A stretch of 5,627 nucleotides of DNA from the NCBI GenBank assembly GCA_030633795.1, contig DAOWCB010000110.1, positions 1 to 5,627 of the forward strand. The letters are read 5' to 3'. Positions 1 to 5,627 of the stretch are shown in pieces. The stretch's first letter is position 1. Every line of letters starts with the position of its first letter. Under the pieces are notes generated by a model. That model made no database searches. It worked only from the letters and a program-made list of their open reading frames with translations, and was not told the origin of the DNA. The DNA is from Candidatus Aminicenantota bacterium. GTDB lineage: Bacteria; Acidobacteriota; Aminicenantia; Aminicenantales; Aminicenantaceae. The translations under genes and the position numbers were made by a program.

Positions 1-13
1 AAGGATAAAATCT

Positions 14-397
14 ATGCCAAAATTGAAAATCGAGGATTTAGAAAAAATGAGTCAGAGGGTTAGGAAAACTGTTCTTCTGAGAGAAGGGGCGGGTCGTGCA
101 AAAATCACTGTCCATATGGGAACCTGTGGAATAGCTGCCGGAGCGAGAAAAATCATGAACACGTTGATGGAGGATATTGAGAAGAATAATTTGGATGACG
201 TCATTCTAACAAACTCAGGCTGCGCTGGATTATGCAGCAAAGAGCCGATGGTTACCGTGGAGCTAAAAGACGAAGCCCCAGTGAAATATGTTGATTTGAC
301 ACCGGAAAAAATTCGGAGAATATTAACTGAACATGTTTTGGGTGGAAAAATTGTTGAAGAATATGCCTTGGCAAAAGGCAGTGAAAGGATGTCATAA
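14..397 (+). CDS. Thioredoxin-fold [2Fe-2S] ferredoxin-like small subunit (NuoE C-domain type), atypical cysteine set
   Basis: This 127-residue cytoplasmic protein resembles the C-terminal thioredoxin-like [2Fe-2S] domain of NuoE and the small (2Fe-2S) ferredoxin-domain proteins that accompany NuoF-like subunits of bifurcating hydrogenases and dehydrogenases. It has the family signature MGTCGIAAGAR (residues 35-45) and a second cysteine pair C70-x3-C74 followed by a conserved EP. Only three cysteines are visible (C38, C70, C74). Aligned with NuoE-type CxGTxC motifs, the first ligand position is occupied by His34, and C38 is shifted by one place. It may therefore bind a cluster atypically or have a structural role. 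The start is the ATG eight bases after AAGGA at 1-5. The gene ends 26 bases before the NuoF-like gene, so the two are probably co-transcribed and their products may be subunits of one complex. A NuoE gene may lie upstream, outside the window. The domain family is fairly certain; the function is inferred from context. Confidence 0.85.
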   Translation: MPKLKIEDLEKMSQRVRKTVLLREGAGRAKITVHMGTCGIAAGARKIMNTLMEDIEKNNLDDVILTNSGCAGLCSKEPMVTVELKDEAPVKYVDLTPEKIRRILTEHVLGGKIVEEYALAKGSERMS

Positions 398-423
398 GGA
401 ATTTAATAAAGGTCAGGTAGATT

Positions 424-3400
424 ATGAACGAATACAACACGGATAAATACAGACTGCATTTAATGATATGTGCGGGGACAGCCTGTGTTTCTAATAAGTC
501 TTTTAAAATAAAGGAAATATTAGAAGAAGAACTGAAAAAACAGGGACTGGAGAATGAAGTTCTTGTTGTCATGACAGGTTGTAATGGATTTTGTGCGGTA
601 GGCCCTGTCATGGTTGTTATGCCGGATGGAATATTTTATCAAAGATTAACCGAAGACATCGTGCCCCATCTTGTCGAAGAGCATTTTTTAAAGGGCAGAC
701 CCGTACAAAAACTCATGTTCACTCCAGAAAAAGAAGAGATCGTTATCCCCAAGATGATGGATATCGGCTTTTTTTCCCGCCAAACTCTGATCGCTCTCAG
801 AAACAGAGGCATGATCGATCCAGAGGTCATCGATGAATATATTGCACGAGATGGATATAAAGCATTAGCGAAAGCTTTATCAGAGATGACTCCCGAGGAG
901 ATCATCGATGAAGTAAAAAAATCCGGTCTTCGAGGCCGAGGCGGTGGAGGATTCCCCACCGGATTAAAGTGGGATCTGTGCAGGAAACAACAAAGTGATA
1001 CCAAATATATCATATGTAATGCCGATGAAGGGGACCCTGGGGCTTACATGGACAGAAGCATTGTCGAAGCTGATCCTCATTCTATTTTAGAAGGCATGCT
1101 GATCGGTGCAAGGGCTATCGGCGCATCCGAAGGGTACGTTTATATCAGAGCCGAATATCCGCTCGCCATGGATAGATTGAAGATCGCCATAGAGCAGGCA
1201 AAAGAGTACGGACTCATAGGTGAAAACATATTCGATACGGATTTTAGTTTTAACATTCATATCAAACAGGGAGCAGGCGCTTTTGTGTGCGGGGAAGAAA
1301 CATCCCTTATGGCTTCTATCGAAGGCCGCCCGCCTGAACCGAGGCAAAGGCCCCCCTTTCCTGCTGAATCAGGATTGTGGGGAAAACCTACCAATATAAA
1401 TAATGTGGAGACCTGGGCAACAATTCCCCCGATAATCGATAGAGGAGCAGAGTGGTTTTCAAGTATCGGGACGGAACAAAGCAAAGGAACAAAAGTCTTT
1501 TCTCTTGTCGGTAAGATTAACAACACGGGTTTGGTTGAAGTCCCGATGGGAATAACTTTGAAAGAGATCGTTTATGACATCGGGGGTGGAATTCCCAAAA
1601 ACAAAAAATTCAAGGCTATCCAAACAGGAGGGCCTTCAGGAGGATGCATACCGGCCAGTTTAATGAATTTGCCTGTGGATTATGAAAAGCTGACCGAAGC
1701 CGGTTCCATCATGGGTTCGGGCGGATTGATTGTGATGGACGAGGATACGTGTGTGGTCGATGTTGCCAAATATTTTATCGAGTTCACGAATGATGAATCC
1801 TGCGGAAAATGCACTTCTTGTCGAGAAGGATCCGCCGTTCTGCTCGAAGTGCTTCAAAAAATATGCAGGGGAGAGGGGGATGAAAAAGACCTGGAAATCC
1901 TCGAAGATTTTAGCGAAACCATAAAGGATGCCTCGATGTGCGGATTGGGTCAGACATTGCCCAATCCGGTGTTGAGCACATTGAAATATTTTATGCAAGA
2001 ATATATTGAACATACCAAATACAAAAGATGTCCCGCTCTTGTGTGCAAAGGAATCGTTTCATCTGCCTGTCAACACTCCTGTCCGATTTCACAGGATGTC
2101 CCCAGTTATATCGGATATCTTGCTCAAGGGAAATTTGAGGAAGCCGTGAAAATTGTCTTGAAGGAGAATCCGCTTCCCCTTATCTGCGGCCGGGTCTGTG
2201 ATACTCCCTGCGAAGAAAAATGTGTTGCCGGGGAGTGGGACGATCCGATAGCCATCAGATCTCTTAAACGTTTTCTTGCTGATTATGAAATGAAGCACAG
2301 TGTTGAGCCTGATCAGAAGCCAAAGCCTGAGAGAGAAGAGCGTATCGCTGTGGTCGGCTCTGGACCTGGAGGGTTGACATGTGCCTATTACCTTGCCCTT
2401 GAAGGTTATAAAGTCACCATATACGAAAGCCTTCCTGTTGTGGGTGGTATGCTTGCGATCGGAATTCCGGAATTCAGATTGCCCAAGGACATTTTGGAAT
2501 ATGAAATAAACAGGATAAAAAAGCTGGGAGTTGAAATCAAAACGAACACAACCATCGGAAAAGATATCCCTCTTGAGAAGCTCAAGGAAGATTACAAGGC
2601 GGTCTTTATCGCAATCGGGGCTCATAAGGGCTTGAAAATGAGAATCCCTAACGAAGATGCTGAAGGGGTTTTGGATGCTGTGGAATTCCTGCAGGATTAT
2701 AACTTAGGCAAGGATGTGAAAATTGGCGATAAAGTCATCGTTGTTGGGGGAGGGAATTCCGCGATTGATGCTGCCCGAGTGGCCAAACGGTTAGGAAAAG
2801 ACACGAGTATTTTGTATCGAAGAACAAGGGTAGAGATGCCTGCGATTAAAAGTGAAATTGAAGAGGCTTTGCTCGAGGACATCGACATACAATTTCTCGC
2901 CGCTCCGGTCAATGTTCTGTCGAATAATGGAAAAGTCGAGGGGATAGAGTGCATCCGGATGAAACTCAGTGATATGGACGAGAGCGGCAGAAGAAGACCG
3001 GTTCCGATTGAAGGATCTGAATTCAAAGTCGATGTCGATACTTTAATCCTGGCTATTAGCCAGGAGCCGGATGTCTCTATGCTCGTTGGTGAGAATGGAC
3101 TGAAGGTTTCCTCTTGGAGCACACTCGAAGTCGACCCGGAGACTCTTGTCACGAATGTAGAAGGGATATTTGCAGGAGGTGACGTTGTGTCCGGTCCGAA
3201 TACAGTGACGGCCGCTATGTCTCATGGAAAAATTGCTGCTCAGATGATCGACAAATTTGTGTGCGGCGAGAAATTGGAAAGAAAATATGAGGTAACCCGT
3301 CCTGCAGCCCGTGTCGAAGCTGTAGAACTTTCCGAAGAAGAAGTCCAGTCCCTCAAAAGGCCCGAAATGCTAGCAATCCCTGTCGATCAAAGGACAGCAA

Positions 3401-3495
3401 GCTTCAAAGAAGTTGAATTGGGGTTTGGAGAAGCCGATGCGATTTCCGAAGCAAAGCGTTGTCTGCGTTGTGATTTGGAAGTCAAAGAGGAATAG
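424..3495 (+). CDS. NuoF-like NADH dehydrogenase subunit fused to a GltD/NfnB-like FAD-dependent NAD(P)H oxidoreductase
   Basis: This 1023-residue cytoplasmic fusion probably carries NADH-linked electrons into an iron-sulfur/flavin complex. Residues 1-95 are a thioredoxin-fold [2Fe-2S] domain with the full C16-x4-C21-x31-C53-x3-C57 set. Residues about 105-530 are NuoF: the glycine-rich nucleotide/FMN site GLRGRGGGGFPTG (168-180), NADEGDPGA (199-207), GAGAFVCGEETS (283-294), and the [4Fe-4S] ligands C460, C463, C466 and C506. Residues about 536-1023 are GltD/NfnB-like. They include an N-terminal double Fe-S region (C549, C553, C588, C592, C596, C600), an FAD Rossmann motif VGSGPGG (644-650), a second nucleotide site VGGGNSAIDAAR (774-785) followed by YRRTRVEMPA (798-807), the FAD-closing motif IFAGGD (915-920), and a C-terminal RCLRCD (1012-1017). 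The RR pair after the second Rossmann strand suggests NADPH preference. NuoF alone is usually much shorter (about 420-600 residues); the extra length is the GltD module. AGG at 415-417 lies six bases before the ATG. No frameshift or stop interrupts the domain junctions. Domain assignment is strong; the physiological reaction is inferred. Confidence 0.93.
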   Translation: MNEYNTDKYRLHLMICAGTACVSNKSFKIKEILEEELKKQGLENEVLVVMTGCNGFCAVGPVMVVMPDGIFYQRLTEDIVPHLVEEHFLKGRPVQKLMFTPEKEEIVIPKMMDIGFFSRQTLIALRNRGMIDPEVIDEYIARDGYKALAKALSEMTPEEIIDEVKKSGLRGRGGGGFPTGLKWDLCRKQQSDTKYIICNADEGDPGAYMDRSIVEADPHSILEGMLIGARAIGASEGYVYIRAEYPLAMDRLKIAIEQAKEYGLIGENIFDTDFSFNIHIKQGAGAFVCGEETSLMASIEGRPPEPRQRPPFPAESGLWGKPTNINNVETWATIPPIIDRGAEWFSSIGTEQSKGTKVFSLVGKINNTGLVEVPMGITLKEIVYDIGGGIPKNKKFKAIQTGGPSGGCIPASLMNLPVDYEKLTEAGSIMGSGGLIVMDEDTCVVDVAKYFIEFTNDESCGKCTSCREGSAVLLEVLQKICRGEGDEKDLEILEDFSETIKDASMCGLGQTLPNPVLSTLKYFMQEYIEHTKYKRCPALVCKGIVSSACQHSCPISQDVPSYIGYLAQGKFEEAVKIVLKENPLPLICGRVCDTPCEEKCVAGEWDDPIAIRSLKRFLADYEMKHSVEPDQKPKPEREERIAVVGSGPGGLTCAYYLALEGYKVTIYESLPVVGGMLAIGIPEFRLPKDILEYEINRIKKLGVEIKTNTTIGKDIPLEKLKEDYKAVFIAIGAHKGLKMRIPNEDAEGVLDAVEFLQDYNLGKDVKIGDKVIVVGGGNSAIDAARVAKRLGKDTSILYRRTRVEMPAIKSEIEEALLEDIDIQFLAAPVNVLSNNGKVEGIECIRMKLSDMDESGRRRPVPIEGSEFKVDVDTLILAISQEPDVSMLVGENGLKVSSWSTLEVDPETLVTNVEGIFAGGDVVSGPNTVTAAMSHGKIAAQMIDKFVCGEKLERKYEVTRPAARVEAVELSEEEVQSLKRPEMLAIPVDQRTASFKEVELGFGEADAISEAKRCLRCDLEVKEE

Positions 3496-3496
3496 T

Positions 3497-3501
3497 GGAG
3501 G
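3497..3501 (+). promoter_or_regulatory. Strong Shine-Dalgarno GGAGG before a 13-codon mini-ORF
   Basis: GGAGG begins one base after the TAG stop of the NuoF-GltD gene and lies seven bases before the ATG at 3509. This is optimal ribosome-binding geometry, yet the reading frame it serves has only 13 codons. It supports translation of the mini-ORF, though a chance purine-rich match cannot be excluded. Confidence 0.55.
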
Positions 3502-3508
3502 ATCCGAG

Positions 3509-3550
3509 ATGAACATAAATAATTCTAATATAAATGGAGGGTCGGCGTGA
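3509..3550 (+). CDS. Possible 13-codon leader/coupling ORF
   Basis: ATG at 3509 opens a frame reading MNINNSNINGGSA and ending at TGA 3548-3550. It has its own well-spaced GGAGG. Its stop overlaps the GTG start of the next gene (3547-3549) in a GTGA arrangement typical of translational coupling. The peptide is rich in Asn, Ile, Ser and Gly and has no recognisable domain. Its codons overlap the Shine-Dalgarno sequence of the downstream gene (3536-3540). Ribosomes translating it would therefore keep that region open and could re-initiate at the GTG. It may be a true coupling leader peptide or merely the accidental reading of a 51-base spacer. No function is assigned to the peptide. Confidence 0.35.
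   Translation: MNINNSNINGGSA
3536..3540 (+). promoter_or_regulatory. Shine-Dalgarno GGAGG that fixes the GTG start of the NuoG-HdrA gene
   Basis: GGAGG lies six bases upstream of GTG 3547. No ATG is available in that frame between the in-frame TAA at 3526-3528 and the conserved IKLTING start of the [2Fe-2S] domain. The GTG is therefore the supported initiation codon. Confidence 0.85.
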
Positions 3551-5627
3551 TTAAGCTGACTATTAACGGCACTGTGGGAGAATTCCCCGAGGGTAAAATC
3601 CTGTTGGAATGCATCGAAAGTACGGGATTAAAGGTTCCGACACTCTGCCATCATAAAGCGCTGGTTCCGTATGGAGCGTGCAGATTATGTTTGGTGGAAA
3701 TTGGACGAAATGGCAAGTCGACAATACAGACTTCATGCACTTATCCAGCCTCTGATGGTTTGGTCGTTCAGACTGAGTCCGCAAGAGTTGTTAAGGCTCG
3801 GAAGAATATGATCGAGCTTCTATGGGCTTTGTGTCCCGATTCGAAAGCGATCCAGAACATAGCTGAAGAATATGGAGTAAAAGAAACACGGCTAAGAAAG
3901 AAAAACGAGGATTGTTTCCTTTGCGGGCTTTGTGTGAGGATGTGTGAAGAAAGAATGGGCATCACGGCGATAAGCTTTGTCAATCGTGGTTCCAAACGTA
4001 AAGTAATCCCCCCGTTTGATGCGTTATCGGATGTATGTCAGACCTGTGGGACATGTGCTTTTATTTGTCCGACAGAAAGGATTAAGCTCAACGAAATCAG
4101 CAAGCATGAAATCATACCTATAAAGGATGAATATAACGAAAGGTTGATCGAAAGAGCGGCAGCTTACATCCCCTATCCCCAGGCTGTTCCCAATAAAGCC
4201 ATGATCGATGAACGTTACTGTGTGCATAAACTCAAGGGAGAATGCAAAATCTGCGATGAGGTTTGTGAAGCAGATGCCATAAATTATGAACAGGAAGAGG
4301 AAAAAATAAACTTGAATGTCGGAGCTGTTATTTTATCACCAGGATTTGATCTGTTTGATGCAAAAATCAAAGAAGACCTGGGATACGGCCACTATCCCAA
4401 TGTTGTCACATCTATCGAATTTGAAAGGATTTTATCTTCAACAGGACCCTATCTTGGCCATGTGTTAAGACCTGGAGATCAAAAAGAGCCAAAAAAAGTA
4501 GGATTTATCCAATGTGTCGGTTCTCGGGATTGTGAACGAGATTATTGCTCTTCTGTTTGCTGTATGTATGCCACGAAGGAAGCCATCATCGCCAAAGAAC
4601 ATGCGGATGAGGACCTGGAATGTGATATTTTCATCATGGATATGCGCGCATTCAGTAAAGGATTTGATGAATATTATGAAAAGGGTAAGGAACTGGGAGT
4701 CAATTACATAAGATGTCGTCCCCCGACGATCGAAGAAATCCCTGAAACAAAAAATCTTGTGGTTCAGTATGTGGATGAAAACGATCAAAAGGTATCTTGT
4801 GAATACGACATGATTGTTTTATCCGTCGGCATGGTTCCCCCAGAATCTGCACAAGAGATTGCTCAAAAATTTGGCATCGAGTTGAATGAATACAATTTCT
4901 GTAAAACCGATACGTTCAAGCCGGTTGAATCGGCCCGTGAGGGAGTTTACGTGGCCGGCCCGTTTACAGAACCCAAGGATATCCCCGAGACAATCATGCA
5001 GGCATCGGGTGCGTCATCAAAAGTTTTATCCCTGTTAAAGGAAGCGAGAGGCAGCCTGATCACCCATAAGGAATTTCCCCCTGAAGTTGATGTCTTGGGG
5101 CAGGAGCCAAGAATCGGCGTATTCGTTTGTCATTGCGGAACAAACATTGCCGGAGTGGTCAATGTTCCCGACGTGGTTGAGTATGCCAAAACACTTCCGA
5201 ATGTCGTATATGCAAATAATAATTTGTATACCTGTTCCAATGACACGCAAGAGATCATAAAAGAGATTATTAAGGAACACGAGTTGAATCGTGTCATTGT
5301 CGCCTCGTGTACGCCAAGGACTCACGAACCCCTTTTCAGAAACACAATCCGTGAAGCCGGATTAAATCAGTACCTATTTGAGATGGCAAACATCAGAGAT
5401 CAGTGCTCATGGGTGCATATGCTGGAACCGGAAAAGGCAACCTTGAAATCTAAAGACTTGGTAAGGATGGCGGTGGCCAAATCACGATTGTTGGAGCCTC
5501 TCCAGAAAAGACATGTCCCGATAATCAAGTCTGCATTGGTTATCGGAGGTGGGCTTTCCGGCATGTCATCTGCCATCGAACTGGCAGATCAAGGATATGA
5601 TGTCTACTTAGTGGAAAAAGAAAAAGA
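3547..5627 (+). CDS. NuoG N-domain/HdrA fusion iron-sulfur flavoprotein (3' end outside the window)
   Basis: At least 693 residues are visible and the frame is open to the window edge. Residues 1-78 are a NuoG/HydA-type [2Fe-2S] domain (C34-x10-C45-x2-C48-x15-C64). Two [4Fe-4S] sites follow: C123, C126, C129, C133 and C164, C167, C170, C174-Pro. The NuoG His-Cys3 cluster motif is absent between them. Residues about 205-505 match the C-terminal half of HdrA: YPQAVPN, a cluster site C225-x7-C233-x2-C236-x3-C240, QCVGSRD (322-328), the cysteine-rich C334-x3-CC (338-339), LSVGMVP, and VAGPF-x3-KDIPETI (469-483). From residue 522 an HdrA N-terminus begins: GVFVCHCGTNIAG (524-536), ASCTPRTHEPLFR (586-598), NIRDQCSWVH (615-624), then the FAD Rossmann motif VIGGGLSGM (665-673) and VEKEK. 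HdrA proteins are cytoplasmic and host FAD-based electron bifurcation in characterised complexes. The start is GTG with GGAGG six bases upstream, overlapping the mini-ORF stop. A second HdrA C-terminal half is expected downstream. Family assignment is strong; partners and reaction are inferred. Confidence 0.92.
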   Translation, partial: MIKLTINGTVGEFPEGKILLECIESTGLKVPTLCHHKALVPYGACRLCLVEIGRNGKSTIQTSCTYPASDGLVVQTESARVVKARKNMIELLWALCPDSKAIQNIAEEYGVKETRLRKKNEDCFLCGLCVRMCEERMGITAISFVNRGSKRKVIPPFDALSDVCQTCGTCAFICPTERIKLNEISKHEIIPIKDEYNERLIERAAAYIPYPQAVPNKAMIDERYCVHKLKGECKICDEVCEADAINYEQEEEKINLNVGAVILSPGFDLFDAKIKEDLGYGHYPNVVTSIEFERILSSTGPYLGHVLRPGDQKEPKKVGFIQCVGSRDCERDYCSSVCCMYATKEAIIAKEHADEDLECDIFIMDMRAFSKGFDEYYEKGKELGVNYIRCRPPTIEEIPETKNLVVQYVDENDQKVSCEYDMIVLSVGMVPPESAQEIAQKFGIELNEYNFCKTDTFKPVESAREGVYVAGPFTEPKDIPETIMQASGASSKVLSLLKEARGSLITHKEFPPEVDVLGQEPRIGVFVCHCGTNIAGVVNVPDVVEYAKTLPNVVYANNNLYTCSNDTQEIIKEIIKEHELNRVIVASCTPRTHEPLFRNTIREAGLNQYLFEMANIRDQCSWVHMLEPEKATLKSKDLVRMAVAKSRLLEPLQKRHVPIIKSALVIGGGLSGMSSAIELADQGYDVYLVEKEK

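Noticed and set aside
398..423. Terminator or promoter between the first two genes
   Set aside because: The 26-base gap contains no hairpin with a T-run and no space for a convincing promoter, only a ribosome-binding site.
252..611. Minus-strand open frame spanning the first intergenic gap
   Set aside because: It covers conserved cysteine motifs of two plus-strand genes and shows no domain. It is best explained as a coding shadow.
2461..2476. Palindromic GGAATTCC/GGAATTC repeat
   Set aside because: It encodes the conserved GIPEFR motif of GltD-like proteins. The repeat is explained by coding constraint.
2089..2625. Minus-strand 178-codon open frame
   Set aside because: It lies wholly inside the GltD-like domain on the opposite strand. 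It has no recognisable motifs, while the plus strand encodes conserved Fe-S and FAD motifs throughout.
3548..3550. TGA as a selenocysteine codon joining the mini-ORF to the HdrA gene
   Set aside because: The mini-ORF and the HdrA gene are in different frames, and the HdrA start is fully explained by GGAGG plus GTG.
4484..4500. A-rich run (seven A) as a possible programmed frameshift or error site
   Set aside because: The original frame continues with conserved HdrA sequence on both sides, so no frameshift is needed.
4514..4711. Plus-strand 65-codon frame inside the HdrA region
   Set aside because: It is an alternate frame of the well-conserved CVGSRD...CCMY segment, with no evidence of its own.

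Overview
The window is a stretch of one plus-strand operon from a strictly anaerobic bacterium. It encodes soluble electron-transfer flavoproteins and iron-sulfur proteins built from NuoE/NuoF/NuoG-like (complex I, NADH-input) modules joined to GltD/NfnB-like and HdrA-like flavin modules. Proteins of this kind are typical of sulfate reducers, syntrophs, acetogens and degraders of aromatic compounds (Desulfobacterota, Desulfotomaculum/Pelotomaculum-type Firmicutes and some uncultivated anaerobic phyla). Base composition is moderate and slightly AT-leaning by eye. I cannot name the genus.

Layout. (1) 14-397: a small thioredoxin-fold [2Fe-2S]-ferredoxin-like protein with an incomplete cysteine set. 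(2) 424-3495: a 1023-residue fusion with an N-terminal [2Fe-2S] thioredoxin-fold domain, a complete NuoF domain (FMN, NADH, one [4Fe-4S]) and a complete GltD/NfnB-like domain (Fe-S, FAD, NAD(P)H). (3) 3509-3550: a possible 13-codon leader ORF with its own strong Shine-Dalgarno sequence; its stop overlaps the next start as GTGA. (4) 3547 to the window end: a GTG-started fusion, at least 693 residues, of a NuoG N-terminal iron-sulfur region, the C-terminal half of an HdrA, and then the N-terminal half of an HdrA, which runs off the window. The gaps between genes are only 26 and 51 bases (the second holds the mini-ORF). I see no terminator or internal promoter, so the genes are probably co-transcribed.

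How the genes may work together (inference). NuoF would exchange electrons with NADH at FMN and pass them through its [4Fe-4S] cluster and the NuoG-type clusters to HdrA. In characterised HdrA complexes, HdrA carries the FAD that performs flavin-based electron bifurcation or confurcation with ferredoxin. The GltD-like domain adds a second flavin and a probable NADPH site. The whole resembles the NADH-linked Hdr assemblies known from Flx-Hdr and from the Bam(B-I) class II benzoyl-CoA reductase clusters, but the domain order is unusual. The genes that would identify the partner (NuoE upstream; HdrBC, MvhD, a hydrogenase or a dehydrogenase downstream) lie outside the window.
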